Of a stretch of 60,000 bases of DNA, positions 1-12,270 are shown in pieces. Positions within the stretch are counted from its first letter, which is position 1; each line of letters opens with the position of its first letter. Where the stretch lies: positions 145,210,897 through 145,270,896 of the forward strand of contig NC_081407.1 in the NCBI RefSeq assembly GCF_030272615.1, written 5' to 3'. Under the pieces are notes generated by a model. The model was not told where the DNA came from. It saw only the letters and a program-made list of their open reading frames with translations, and did not search any database. This DNA comes from Cryptomeria japonica. Its lineage: Eukaryota > Streptophyta > Pinopsida > Cupressales > Cupressaceae. The position numbers and the translations under genes were made by a program.

Positions 1-1560
1 CACATGATACTCGCTCATTTGGAATTGTGGAATGCTACCTTTATGCCTGAGATTAGAGAAAACCTTGGATTATTGTTTGCGCTTGCAAAGAGATAGTACA
101 GTGAGCATTGCACCTTTCACTTATCGACGAGGGAGATGTTTGTGACACTGGAGGATGTGTACATGATTTTGTGGATTCCCATAGCAAGAGAGTTGGTTTT
201 ATATGATTGAGGTTATCTAGATGTGTGAGCTTTGTGACACATGTTTTATGATGATTATTTGGAGATACAAGGGAGCCATGTCAATTGGGATGAGATGGCG
301 AAGGCTAGAGCAACAAGCGTTGTACTACTTGTAGTTGTCAGAGGTCTAATTTGTGGGTACATATGCTCTAAGTGGATGAAACATAGGCTATCCATCAAAT
401 GGAAGAGATCTCTAGAGATGATGATGAATGAGGGTACACATTTTTCCTGGGGACCATGCTTACTTGCCCACCTCTATCATGATCTTCATCATTTTGTGTA
501 CCTAGGTGGTTGTGGATTATCAACAAGTGTTACTCTATTGCAGATTTGGGATTATGAGCACATCACAATTACTAGACTAGTGTACTAGAGGGGTCATGAC
601 ATGGGACAACCTTATGTCCATATGTATAGCATGATCATTCCCCAACCACAGCTAGGGAAGATGGAATACTTGGGTCAAGTTATTGATGATATCAACTTAG
701 TTATCTAGCGGCCTTATTTGGACTACGAGGAGTGGGAGGATGATGAGACTGACCTCCCTTATTTCTATTAGACCAAGCACTTGATTGGACAAATAGCGTA
801 TATCATAGAGTGACACCTACCAGATAGGGTATCGAGATAGTTAGCACGGATACAAGGACAGTTGATTGGTTTCATGAAGTTTGCATAGACACGACAAGAG
901 GTATCTAGATGGGGCCCATGTCTATCCTATATATGAGACCGTTGTGGTTGATTTCAGGGCATTGACTTCTTTGGTATGGGATTTACATTGAGATATTAAA
1001 AATGTAGGGATGACAGGCAATTATGAGGCTTGGATTAGAGCACATTTGTTTTTCAGACTAATAGGGATAGGAGAGCCAGTACCACACATTAAGGACAATA
1101 CAAATGGTAAGGGTCCACTTCATAGGAGGAGGACGAGGAGAGCAGGCTGAGAGAGGGAGGATGGAGTAGAGGGGGATAATTAGGGAGGAGGATGGCCACC
1201 TAGGCCACCTAAAGGGAGAGACAGACAAGGCAGACAAGTACCATGAGTATAGATGTCGACACATGTATAGGATCATCCAACAATACTTCCACAAGTTCAG
1301 GTGAGAGACAGGTACAAGTTGGACAGGGATGAGGATAGAGATGGAAGGGACGGGACCCATTTGGATAGGGATGGGGAAGATAGGATCAAGATGAGGTAAG
1401 CATCTTGAAGGCCCGGGTATAAATTTTGTAGGGTAGGTGGAGACACAGGCTACATGGATAGTAAATTTGAGGCAGTAGTTACAGAAAGTGACTGAGCGGG
1501 ACACCGCCATTAAGCATTATGGTAGGGAAAAGGAGGCCATTAAGCAAGATAGGGACACTC
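1..1560 (+). pseudogene. Broken plant mobile domain (PMD, MAIN-like) gene, 5' end outside window
   Basis: One forward frame (positions 4, 112 and 241 share it) reads as a plant mobile domain through about 1080. The segment at 112-207 contains TFHLSTREMFVTLEDVYMIL, the usual 'TFHLP.GE.T.TLEDV..LLGLP' signature of the family. The stretch 427-588 contains FSWGPCLLAHLYHDLHHF followed by a leucine-rich LLQIWDYEHI block, also typical. Stops interrupt the frame (for example at 208-210 and after 588). Beyond about 1290 another frame gives an Arg/Asp-rich tail. PMD proteins are known as nuclear MAIN/MAIL-type proteins and as passengers of Mutator-like and Ty3/gypsy elements. I see no terminal repeats here that decide between these. 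The N terminus is cut by the window edge. I infer a dead copy. Confidence 0.6.
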
Positions 1561-1899
1561 AGTAGGGGGATGTCACCTTAGGAATGAATTTTGTTTTCAG
1601 AGTTGCATAGGAGATTGCTTATTGGTGAAGACTCTATAAGCTGCCAGTACTAGTTGACCAGAGAGAAGGGATTTTTTCTATGACCTTGCAAGGCAAGGTC
1701 AGGTGGTACAAGATAGATAGCGAAGGGATTATAGGGTCTCCTAAGGAAAGGCCAGCTACAAGATCCAGTACTAGAGGGGTCAAACCTCCTAGTGCTCAGA
1801 GGCTATCTGGATCATTAGGATATGAGGGTGGTAGCTCATCATAGCGACAATCCATTTTGTATCAAAAAAAATTGTATGATGATGCAAGGACCTAAGAGT

Positions 1900-2420
1900 A
1901 ATTTTGTAGTCATTATGATATTTTGGCATCATTATATATGATACATTATTTTTTGATAATATATATGAGATGTGACCTCTTCCTTGCAGACACTATATGC
2001 ATGTTCCTATGTGATGTTTTATGATGGTACATTGGTGTATGCATGATGTACTATACTAGATGTGGTGATTATATTATTCTTCCTTATGATGTTCATGTGA
2101 TGCATTTATGATGTTATGATTCCTATATGTATTATGATGACAATACAATGGATTATGTATGATGGATTATGATGATTCTATGTGACTCTATATGATGATG
2201 CATTACTTATTTTATATGTATGTGTTGATAAAAATGATATTATGTGGATGATGTATGCACCTATTATGGTTATGACTATTCTCTAACCTATGTAAATGCA
2301 AAATGTATATGATATGATATTTTTATGCTATGTGGAAATGGCATGTGGTGATGCAGGATGATCCCTAAATGTAGTGCATGACTATTATTTTTGGTGTGTC
2401 ATTATACCCATATCTTGTGT
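1900..2420. repeat. TATGATG-rich low-complexity stretch
   Basis: The stretch is dominated by irregular repeats of ATGATG, TATGATG and TATGTG words with no fixed period and no open frame. It follows the PMD pseudogene tail directly. It looks like a decayed simple-sequence tract. Confidence 0.5.
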
Positions 2421-3322
2421 TGTTATCATCATTGAGCTTATTATGGCAAATGTTTCTGACCTTCTAGATATAGGTTAGACCTAGATAAACAGTGCATCAT
2501 TTGCATGGAGATAATATAGTTACAAACAAGGAATACCAAGCTATTCACACTAGAGATATGATGTCCTTGGTGATCTTGTGTCATCATATCCTTAGACAAG
2601 CCATAGTGTTACTCAGAAAAAATCCACAAGCAGCAATCAAGTAACCATGCCCCATCTTGGTCACTCTAGCTCGTAGACATCCTTGAGAAGCATAGGAAAC
2701 ATGATACCACAAATATCAAATCAAAGAAAACCAAAGACTTAAAACCAATAGATATTGAAATCCTCGTGCCATAGATGTTTAAAGTGTTTGATTTGGTCAA
2801 ATGTTGTATCATAATAAAGGATATTTAGAGTGAAGATCCCCAAAATCATTCTAGAATCTTAGTCTGCTCAAAAGATTGATTTCATTGGAGCTCAATATTG
2901 CTTGTGTCTTATCTTCAACTATCTTGTTCGATAAAACTGATACCTTATTGTGGAGAAAGGCAAAAACTTTATTATGGATCGACGATGCAAATGAACCTTT
3001 ATTACAAATTGTGTGGGAAAGAAGGAAGGTATGAAAAAGTGACGCCCCCAGTTATAGATAGGACCTAATTATCATGGGTGATGCAAGAGCAATGAAGGTT
3101 TTATTATGGATGACCTTAGGTATAAGTTTGAAAAGTCATGACGGGGATGGGTAGGTTATTATGAAATGATAGGATGTGAATGTGTGCAAAGGGAAGGGAT
3201 GATGTAGAGTCCTGAAGGAGGGAGGAGCAAAGTCCCTACACATGGTACTAGTTGTCTAGTTTTCACCATGGTACTTGCCTAAAGAACCATCGAAGTGGTT
3301 TTCATCATGAGACGGATTTATT
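2421..3322. other. Non-coding stretch left of the Tat-like element
   Basis: No coding similarity is visible on either strand. By position it should hold the 3' untranslated part and possibly the 3' LTR of the reverse-strand gypsy element at 3446-9960. I could not find paired LTR copies or a TG...CA boundary to prove it. Confidence 0.3.
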
Positions 3323-3432
3323 TCTCTTTACCTTTTTTTTATTTTTATTTTTTTATATTTTTAACTCTTTTTTTATATTTTTTACTGTTTTGTATTTTTT
3401 CTTTTTTTAACTTTTTTTGTATTTTTTAAGGG
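3323..3432 (-). repeat. A-rich tract (T-rich on + strand) just after gypsy pol
   Basis: Runs of T broken by ATT and CTTTT words fill about 110 bases and lie immediately after the pol stop codon on the reverse strand. Read with the element it is A-rich 3' untranslated sequence. It could act as a purine tract, but no LTR edge is resolved next to it. Confidence 0.5.
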
Positions 3433-3445
3433 AATTTTTTAAGAG

Positions 3446-4560
3446 CTATGTGTAGAACCTATGAAGGTGCATGTTGTTGATGGGATCATCAAGTGGTTCA
3501 CCTTCAGGCGTAGATAGTTGATATGCTTCCAAACCATAAATTGTTGTGACAGTGTAGGGGCCAAGCCAATTGGGTTCAAACTTACCCTATTTCTCTCGAT
3601 CTTGTTGATTCTTAGGATTTATTATGAGGACTAAGTCACCAATTTCAAACGTGTGAGGTTTCACCTTATGATTGTAGTTGTGAGGGCTCATGTTTTGTTG
3701 GTATGCCTTAAGATAATTGAAAGCATTTTTCATGCATTCATCTAGTAATTCAAGATCTTGTAACCAAGAGACTCTGTAATCCTCATCATCACTGATAAGA
3801 TCATGTAAGGAGACCCATTAGGATGGTAACCAAATCTCAAAGGGAAAGATAGCTTTTGTACCATAGACAAGTGAGTAGGGTGTGGCTCCAGTGAGATTTT
3901 AAACACTTGTACGGTAGGCCCACAAGGCTAGATTAAGTTGTATGTGTCAATCACGGCCAGTGTCATTGACTATCTTTTTGAGGATTTTAAGAATAGTTTT
4001 ATTAGATGCCTTATCTTGAATATTGCCTTGGGGATAATAAAGAGTCGATAAATAGTGTTGGATATAGAACTTATCACAAATCTCACAAACATCCTAATTT
4101 TTTAAAGGACAACTGGTATACGTGATGATAAAAAGGGGAACATCGTACCGGCAAATGATGTAAATAAGTATGAATGTGGTAAAAAGTTTACCAATAATTT
4201 GTGAGGGGAATGATTTCAATCCACTTTGTGAAATACTCAATGGCAGTTATTATGAACTTATGGTCGTTGGATGATGGAGAGTGAATCTTGCCCATAGGGT
4301 CAAGTCGCCATTAACAAAAAGGCCAAGGTGTTGCAATTGGTTGAAGCTCCTGTGCAGGTGTGTGTATCAGGTCTCCATGAATCTGACATTACTTAATTTT
4401 TTTGGCAAACTAATAGGCATATTTTTCCATTGTAGGCCAATAGTAGCCAATCCTCACTAGTTTCTTGGCAAAGGTTGGACCACTAGAGTGAGCCCTGCAT
4501 ATACCTTTGTCAACCTCTCACAATATGGTCTCACTTTCTAGACATCTAAGGAGAGTACCA
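3446..4560 (-). pseudogene. Ty3/gypsy integrase, decayed (Tat-like)
   Basis: Reverse-strand reading gives the end of a gypsy polyprotein. The zinc-binding region around 4380-4530 keeps GICRAHSSG and GYYWPTME, but the first His is Asp and one Cys is Ile. The catalytic core is visible around 4200-4310 as LDPMGKIHSPSSN and FTKWIE. The C-terminal end reads NNMHLHRFYT and stops with TAG at 3446-3448, the normal end of this pol lineage. Several frameshifts and stops separate these blocks. In a working element integrase inserts the cDNA into chromosomal DNA. This copy cannot be translated whole. Confidence 0.75.
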
Positions 4561-4694
4561 TCGAGACCTCTATAGTAAAGGGTGTTGACAATGATGATAT
4601 ATCTAGAGGTTTGGCAAATGAAAGTACAATGTTGATTGTTAGAAAGGTTGGGTGGAAGGGTGTTATCGTGAAGGTAGGAGAATATATAATCATA

Positions 4695-5159
4695 CTACGG
4701 ATAATCAAGACCAATAATACATATAAGCTTGGATGGAGGGATCTCATATGCGAGGACCAAAATATTATTCACCAAGAACTCATAGCAAGTCGTAGTTTGT
4801 GGTATGTCGATCAAAGAAGCTATTGTAGCCATGACATCTGCAGCTTGGTTGTCTTCTCTAGGAATCTGCTCAAATATTATCTCTATAAAATATTTCTTAA
4901 ATTCATCCACCATCTTCTTATAAGGCATCAGTTTTTCATCCTTGGTCTAATAATCATTGTTTGTTTGTCGAATTACAAGTTGGGAGACACCAAAAATATG
5001 AAGATCCTGGATCTTCCATTGTACTACAATCCTCAGATCTATAATGAGTGTCTCCAATTCTACTATGTTGTTGGTGAAAGGAAAAGATAAGCGATATGAT
5101 TTAGGGATGCAATCTCCTTGTGGTGTTACAAAATTATATATGCGCTTGCTCAATGCCAT
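4695..5159 (-). pseudogene. Second (archaeal-type) RNase H of Tat-like gypsy pol
   Basis: Two overlapping reverse frames give an RNase H module that sits after the gypsy RNase H and before integrase. At 4947-5159 one reads VTPQGDCIPKSYRLSF, TNNIVELETLIIDLRI and FGVSQLVIRQ. At 4695-4928 one reads FEQIPREDNQAADVMATIAS. A duplicated RNase H in this position is known from Tat-lineage Ty3/gypsy elements, which supports the lineage call. The catalytic Glu of the usual 'AEYEAL' segment survives as VELETL. Frames are broken between the two halves. Confidence 0.72.
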
Positions 5160-5208
5160 GTGAAAGATCCATCAAAGGAAAATCATGTATCATTGGTGCA
5201 TCTGCTAG

Positions 5209-5530
5209 CTAGTCTATAATGACTTGTCCTTTTGTAGCCTTTCTGTCAGCATACTCGATATCAAATTTACTTAAAATCATCACCCATTTAGCCAATCTAC
5301 CTATGAGAGTTGTTTTGTTGAGTAGGTACTTGAGTGGGTTTATTATTGCTACAAGTTTTGTCTTATGAATGAGAATATAATGTAGTTTTTGTGAAGAAAA
5401 AACTATAGCAAGACATGCACACTCAATAGGAGTATAATTGAGTTCATAACCCACTAAGATTCTACTAATATAATAGATAGCTTGTTCCTTTATTTCATGG
5501 TCTCATTGTGCCAAGAGTGCCCCTAGTCTT
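5209..5530 (-). pseudogene. Gypsy-type RNase H domain, decayed
   Basis: The reverse frame reads YELNYTPIECACLAIVFSSQ, then LKYLLNKTTLIGRLAKWVMI and FDIEYADRKATKGQVI. This is the standard C-terminal half of the RNase H that follows gypsy RT (sequence in the family: YELNYTPIE.ACLA..FA.QKLRHY). It lies in pol order between the RT at 5700-6560 and the second RNase H at 4695-5159. The N-terminal half is in another frame and only weakly visible. Confidence 0.75.
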
Positions 5531-5699
5531 GTTGTTGTTGTCGATATGTGAAGTAAAAAGGGCTTTCCTTCAATTGGTGGCATATAGACTGGTGGAGTCA
5601 TGAGATAATATTTGAGAAACTAAAATGCCTTTTGACGCTTATCATCCCATCAATACACTTAATATTTTTATGTAGTAAATGTGTAAATGGATGACACTT

Positions 5700-6561
5700 A
5701 TCAACAAGTTGAGCAATGAATCTGTGGATTGATTAAAGTTTCCCTTGTAATAATCTCAACTGAATAATATTCCTTGGAGGATTCATCTCTAAGAATGATT
5801 TTGTTTTTGCAAGATCTACTTCAATGCCTCATTATGACACTATGTATCCTAGGCCCTTCCCGAAGGTTACCCCAAAGACACATTCCTTGGGATTTAGTCT
5901 GACTTTGTATTTTTCATTTGATCAAAAATTTTAACTAAAAAATTCAAATGGTCTTCTCTTGTGATTGACTTTCCCAAGAGGTCATATACATAGTCTTCCA
6001 TCAACGTGTGCATCATATCATGGAAGATTATGGTCATAGCTCTCTGATAGGTAGTACTTGCTTTCTTTTATCCAAAAGGCATGATATTCAAACAAAAGGT
6101 TCCCCAAGGACATTTGAAAGCAATCTTGTGTTGGTCCTCAAGTGTGGTATTAATCTGATTATAACTAAAGAATCCATCCATTAGTGATAGCATTGCATGT
6201 CCAGCTGTGAGACCGGCAATCAAGTCTATGTTAGACAAAGGAAAGTCATCCTTGGGGAAAGTCTTATTGATTTCTATAAATTTTGATATGGCCATCTATT
6301 TTAGCTATAGGTACAAGATTGGAGATCCATTTGGGATATTCAATAGGTCTAATGAATCTGACATCCAAAAAATTCTCAAGTTATACTTTGTTTGTTTTTA
6401 TTTTTTATATTTTTACAGCTAGAAGGTTTGTCACCCTCTCTAAAGTAGGTCATGCTACTGAGTTCAATGATAAAACCTTCTCTATAGTCCCCGAGAGGAA
6501 GATCATCTATTATTCCTAGATAGTCCATGAAAGCCTCATAATTTTGAAAGGTGTCAAACAA
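5700..6561 (-). pseudogene. Ty3/gypsy reverse transcriptase, decayed, active site altered
   Basis: On the reverse strand 6068-6295 gives NKTFPKDDFPLSNIDLIAG, SLMDGFFSYNQI and HKIAFKCPWGTFCLNIMPFG, the fingers/palm motifs of gypsy RT. Further down (about 5975-6010) the polymerase box reads EDYVYDLLGKSI, where the family has YVDD. The second catalytic Asp is therefore Tyr in this copy. The domain normally copies element RNA into cDNA. Frames are interrupted between 6376 and 6561 and after 6068. It belongs with the neighbouring protease and RNase H blocks in the same element. Confidence 0.8.
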
Positions 6562-7163
6562 TAGATTCCCTTGTTGCTCCCACTCTATGAGTTAATGGTG
6601 GATGAGTGAAAGGCCATCGAAATGATCAAAGTCAGAAGAGGTAAGGGTAAACATGCAAGAGTCTTTTCATGTATCAATGATGTCATCTAGTTCATCACTG
6701 GTACTCTCCTCATTTATTTTGATTAAAAATATAGTTGGATCAACATCACTGGAAGGAAACTCAACAATGGGAATTCTCACCTTTCACGGTTTAAACCTAG
6801 AGTCTCAAGATGTGGAGGGTTCAAGATCCCAAAAGGTTTTGATCCATGCCTTGCCACTAGAATTCTTGTCTTGGGGTGTTGAATTTTTTGATGTTTGACC
6901 AACTCTAAATGTCTCTCTGAACTTTTCTTCTAACATAGGTTCACCATGTGCTCCAAAAGTTTTTGAAGATCATAATCACTAGATGACTTATTTGAACCCC
7001 ATCTCCATTCATTTGAATCAATAGAGTGGTGATGTTCTTCATGTGGTATAATATTCTTAGTGGAACTTGAGGAACCAATTTTTAGTGGTACTTGAGATTG
7101 AGTAGCACGTAATTGCAAGGGTGCGTATCTAAGTTCTTTGGTCCATCATTTCTTTGGTACTAG

Positions 7164-7985
7164 TTATGGTTGAATTGGTTCCACAATTCCTTGTTTTTGT
7201 AAGCCAAGATGACCTTTACCATCATATCTCATCTTTTGTAGGAATTTGAAGCCTTTTCCATAGTTCTTAACTGGTATCTTTATGTGATCTTGATTTGGTT
7301 GTTCTTCAAGATCTTTCAATATCATTTTATAAAGGTATTCTTCCTCCATTTCACCCCATTTAGTAAAAGTGGTAGGATCTCATTTAATGGTTACTTTTGA
7401 TATTTATTGTGATGATTGTGGTGAGCCATATGACTTTGGAGAGTCCATAAGTTGTCTAAGGTACATGGATTTTTGCAAGTTGTATTCTCTCATTCCTTTA
7501 TGTTTGACATTAGCCTTGATCTCAACTTGTTTAGAAGTGTATTCTTTTAGTGACTCAGGGTCAACACATGACAAAGATGAATTATCTTCATGATTGATAG
7601 GTATTGTTTCTTCTAGTAAAGGACAAATGTTGTTACAATATAGATAAGGGTTTGGGTCACCCTAAACTATAACCTTTTCTCCATTATGTGGGAATTTGAT
7701 GCATTGATGATATTTTGAAGAAGTTGCTCTCATAGCATGTATCCAAGGTTGTTCCAAAAGTATGTTATATGTGAGAACAAGGTCTAAAACTTGGCAAACC
7801 ACATCTCTTACTATTGGGCCTACTCTAAGTGGCAAGGTGATTATTCTTTTAGAGGAGAACTCATCATCATCATATGCTTTGATTGTTATCTTCTTTATAG
7901 AATCTACAACTCCTTTAGAAAATCCCAATGCTAATACTACTTTCAAGGTACAAATGTTTAGACCTGCTCCTCCATCTATTAACAC
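7164..7985 (-). pseudogene. Retroviral-type aspartyl protease, Tat-like gypsy
   Basis: The reverse frame 7662-7985 starts with MLIDGGAGLNICTLKVVLAL. This matches the 'IDGGSGLNIC' active-site form of Tat-lineage proteases. It continues with ITLPLRVGPIVRDVVCQVLD and LLEQPWIHAMRA, the flap and the 'LGRPWIH' segment. Downstream 7164-7349 reads LEEQPNQDHIKIPVKNYGKG and FLQKMRYDGKGHLGLQKQGI, the protease-RT linker usual for this lineage. The protease matures the polyprotein in virus-like particles. Linker and protease are in separate frames. Confidence 0.7.
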
Positions 7986-8358
7986 TCATTTTATTTGATT
8001 TTTATGGGCAAAATCCTCAATATAGAGTGGGGAATTATGTGGTTATTATGGGGATGAATCATTTGCTTTGGTGAATGTAATACTATGAGAGGTAGAAAGA
8101 TTTCCCACCATAGCTTGAAATTGGTCTATGTTTAGATCAATAGGTATGAAATTTTCTTGCAAAGTCTTGTCTAATATAGCCTTATGCAAAAGTGATATGC
8201 ACAAAGTTCAAGGATGGATATGAGGGCTGGTGTTTTACCGAGTTGATATAAAAGGTCATACTAATTGGTTGATGGAATTATTTTGGAAATGGTACCTTGT
8301 AAAGTGACTATACCCAAGTGAGTGGTAACATTTCATTCAGGGGTTTTATCCTTGATGG

Positions 8359-9960
8359 TTATAGTGACACATGATGGTTCATTTCAGAAATATGGTTCAT
8401 TGTGGACTCATAAGAAGCATTGGTATAACTAGCATTGTTATTGGCATCAATTTTAGCAGATTTTCCTTTGTCATTTTTTGGAAATGGATCCTTAAACATT
8501 GCATGTTCTTCATTGAACAAGTGATCTTTGACTTCAATCATTCCATTGTCAATAAGATCTTGAATAAGATCTTTCAGTTTGTTACAATTACTAGTCTTGT
8601 GCCTTTTGCTCTTATGATATTCACAATACTCATTGTCATTCCAGCATTGTGGTTTCAGTCTTGGTTCAAATGGTCAATTATCAGGGATTGTAATGAGCTT
8701 TCTAGCAACAAGTTTCTTAAATGTTGATTCAATTTTCTCTCCCAAAGGTGTGTGTTGTAGGTCTTGGTTCCCCTTGCGTATTAACTTGATTTTTAGATGA
8801 GCTAGCTCGGAGAAAACTTACCATAGGTTTAACCACATTTGCATCTACAACCCCATTATTCACCGTGTTCTTGTTTTTGCTCCAAAAATGGGGTTTTTTC
8901 ATGCGAATTAGAATCGTCCTTATTTTCTTCAAAGATATTGATAGTGCCTTGTTCAAGAAGAGCTTTCTAAATGTATAGACCCTTTTCAACCACTTCTTAA
9001 AATGTGAACAAACATAACTTGCGGATTTCATATCTAATTTCTCGATTTAAATTCTGCGTAAACATTTTGACCATTTGGTTTTATGGAATGTGACAATGGA
9101 AATGACTAAACAAACTTCTCCATCATTGTAAAAATTATGCAAAGGATTCCTCATTTCATTGTTTCGTAGTGGAGAAAGTTGTTATCAAAAATTCACACTC
9201 AATATTCTAAGAGAAATGTTGAATAAATGCTTCAACCAAATCACCCATCGAACTAATCTTAGACAATAATTTTGAAAACCATTACATGGCTTGTCCACCC
9301 AATTTTTGTGGAAAAATATGCATGAAGTAGGAATCTTTGTGAGCCACTTTTATGTAAGCCATGAAAAAATATCTAATGTGTTCCTTAAGCTCACCCTTTC
9401 CTTTGTACTTATCAAATTTAGGTACAACGAAATGTGGAGGAAAAGGTGGCATGGGTAATGCTCCTATCAAAAGGATAAAGACAAATATCCTAAATTGTGT
9501 ATTTCTTGACGAGAGTTTGCATGCCAGCTATTTATTGTTGCAATTATCTTATTTGTTGTTGCAAAACACCACTAGGTGGTATTCTATTCCTTTAAGGTAC
9601 CCCTATGCCCGAGCCATCGAGGCAAGGAGGTACATAAGCATGATATTGGTCATGTGTGTCTTCAGGAGGTGGTGGACAAGGTATTTAATTGTTGTATGAA
9701 CCACCTAGAATACGGTTTTGATATTGGCTATTAAGTCTTGGATGAGTGTAATCATTGTGGCCATGAGCATAATTGGTATTGCAAGCATGTTCTTGGACAT
9801 GTGAACATCAAATCTAACACAAGGTTGTTTGGAATGTGTATTGTCATGGTTATAACCTTGGATAGTATCTTGTTGTTGAATATATGTATGGTTATTTTGT
9901 CAGCCATGAAGATCATTAGCATGAGGTTTTTCATGATTTTGTCGAGTATAAGTTGAAAAA
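8359..9960 (-). pseudogene. Gag of Tat-like Ty3/gypsy element, fragmented
   Basis: Reverse-strand 9282-9470 reads PHFVVPKFDKYKGKGELKEH then FPQKLGGQAM, the start of the Tat-type gag capsid region. Other gag fragments follow at 8729-9031 and 8359-8541 in different frames. The N-terminal part up to about 9960 is a Pro/His-rich low-complexity leader of gag. Gag forms the particle shell. At least four frameshifts or stops are needed to join the pieces. The right edge near 10000 meets a copia fragment with no visible LTR, so the element is 5'-truncated. Confidence 0.65.
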
Positions 9961-10019
9961 GTATGTGTGGGGATAGGCATATCTAGTTTTTACAAAATTG
10001 ATGATGGTGAATCAAGCAT

Positions 10020-11696
10020 GGGGATATACCTGCATGCCTATAGAATGCAACAAATTCCCTTATAAAATATCCACCGCCATTTTTAGTCCTCAACACTTTT
10101 ATTTGATTGCTTTTCCACTAGCCTTAAATTCCTTAAACTTGGACAAACTTTAGATTAGAATGCTCAAAATAAATCCAAGTGTATCTTGAGAAATCATCAA
10201 TGAAGGAAACATAAGATCAAGATTTAACCCAAAAAAATAGCATCCACTATACCACATGCACATTTGAATGAATAATCTCTAATGATCTCTTTGTCTTATT
10301 TATTCCTTTAGAAAGTGATGATCTATTTTGTTTACCAAACATATAATGCTCACATAAATCATTTTTTCCAATAGAATAATCAAAAGGACTATCAACTGAC
10401 TTTTTATGTAGAATAGTCCTAAGACATTTTTCACCAATGTGACCCAATCTTTGGTGCCACATCATACATGTATTTTTATTGCTAGTTACGTTGGTGTAGT
10501 TGAAAAAGGAGAGTCATTAAGCCTAAATAAAGTCCCTATTCGAGATCATTTAGCTATCACCAAACTTCCTCTTACCAACCTAAAACTAAGCTTGTCAAAT
10601 GTCACATGCACTCTAGAATCATTCAACTTGGATACAAAAACAATATTTCTCACAAGTATTGGAATATGAAAAATATTATCAATGGTTTTTACTCCTCCAT
10701 CATCGAAAAATAATTTTACCTTTCCTTTACCAACAACCTTCTTCATATTATTGTCACTAAGGAAAACATATCCCCCATCATATTCTTTGTAAGAGGAAAA
10801 CCACTCCTCATGAGGAGTCATGTGGTAGGAAGCACCTGAATCAATAAGCCAAGCATCGTCAATAATAGTGTTAGGACAAATAAAAAAAGCATTAGAATCA
10901 TCATTGGAGGACTTTTTCATGGAGGAATCAATATTATTTTTCTTAGCTCTACATTCCTTTTTCACATGCCCTCTTTTCCCACAATTCCAACACTTTTCTC
11001 TTTTGGGGGGTCTTCAATCATCCTTTAGACTTTTCCCTCTTTTTATCCCTTTTAGGTCCTTTTTCTTTAGACCTTCCTCACACATGCACTTGAGGCATAT
11101 TAGGATCCAAAATTCATAGAATTTATTCTCACCTCTTTTGAAAGAAGTATGGCAATCAAGTTGTTCATCGTTGGCTTTGTACTACCACTGCTAATAACAA
11201 CAATCAGATTTACCCAAGTTTCAAGCAAAGAGCAAAGAAATAAGATACATTTATCTTCATCTTCTAATTTAACATCTATCAATGCAAGTTGACCTATAAT
11301 CAGATTAAAACCATTTAAATGATTTATAATAGATTAATCCTCTTTCATTTTCAAATAAAATAACCTTCTTTTGAGATATAACTTACTAAACAAACTTTTA
11401 GATTGATAAATGTCACCAATCCTCTTCCAATAATTATCATCCAAAGTAGAGTCCTTTGGTTTCTTTTCATGTGAAACTAGTAACCACTAATCTCGTTCTT
11501 CCAAAAGATTCTTCATCTTTAGTTTCCACATTTTGTAGCCAGTGCCATTGAATTTTTTAATATTTATGTGAGAAGTAGAAGATATGGCTTTCAATCCCAT
11601 TCTCAAATTTTTAAAATCACACAACAAAAGCTCCCATTGTAGCAACAAAACTTCAAAACTTAAAGAGAAAGGTGACCCCTCTCAACAGAACCATTC
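10020..11696 (-). pseudogene. Ty1/copia gag-protease-integrase, 3' half missing
   Basis: Reverse-strand order is gag, zinc knuckle, protease, pre-integrase, integrase. Gag is seen at 11100-11282 (LEDEDKCILFLCSLLETW). A complete CCHC knuckle, CWNCGKRGHVKKEC, lies near 10950-10995. Protease at 10546-10965 contains DAWLIDSGASYHMTPHEEWF with the D-S-G triad. The pre-integrase zinc region at 10247-10465 has MMWHQRLGHIGEKCL and CEHYMFGKQNR. The integrase core begins with LRTKNGGGYF near 10060 and ends at about 10020 against gypsy gag sequence. RT and RNase H are absent. Frames are broken repeatedly. Confidence 0.75.
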
Positions 11697-11708
11697 TTTT
11701 TGATACCA
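11697..11708 (-). other. Primer binding site, tRNA-Met type (decayed)
   Basis: The reverse strand reads TGGTATCAAAAA. It matches the initiator tRNA-Met complement TGGTATCAGAGC in its first eight bases. It lies five bases from the proposed end of the LTR and upstream of gag, as expected for minus-strand priming of copia elements. Confidence 0.65.
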
Positions 11709-11713
11709 AATAT

Positions 11714-12270
11714 TGAGAAACAAGGTGGAGAAAGCTTGCAATATTAACTTTATTATGTGATTAAAAATATGAGAATATTACCAAATCTAAAATTAACATT
11801 TGATTGCACCATTCAACATAAATATTAAAAACAACCATATCAAAAGAGACTCCAGATTTACGTTGAGAAACCCTTTCGAGAAAAAAGTTCCACTAGAGAA
11901 CAAGGGCAAGTATATTATTATTATTCAAAAGATATACCGCCAAAATAATAAACTTCACTACACTTCTTCAAATGATCCTATAACTACTTGGAAACAATTA
12001 ATAGTTGATGATTAAATAACTATGCCTTGGCTCCCATTTATAGCCAAATGGGAGAGGAAGAACCACTGTTGTTTTCCCAAAACAAGTGACCAAAACCACT
12101 TGCAAAAACCCATGTCTTGGAGAATTAAGAGAAAATAAACATAACAAAATAATAAATAACTCTTAAAGTGACTACTCATGAGTGTCAAACCCAAAGTTAC
12201 TTAGTCTAAATACACATTTTGAGTGCTTTGAAGCTTGCGGTGACTGTTTAGAACCCCAAATGGATAATTT
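11714..12270 (-). repeat. 5' LTR of the truncated copia element (right edge approximate)
   Basis: The left edge is the TG at 11714-11715 (CA on the coding strand), next to the primer site. No second LTR copy exists in the window, so the outer edge is only estimated from normal copia LTR length. A TATA box on the reverse strand supports LTR identity. Confidence 0.5.
12036..12042 (-). promoter_or_regulatory. LTR TATA box
   Basis: The reverse strand reads GGCTATAAATGGGAGCC, a plant-like TATA box. It lies about 320 bases before the LTR/primer-site junction, which would leave a plausible R-U5 leader. Confidence 0.5.

Noticed and set aside
1058-1510. Reverse open frame of 150 codons
   Set aside because: It is antisense to the PMD tail, of Pro/Ser/Leu bias caused by purine-rich sense sequence, with no domain.
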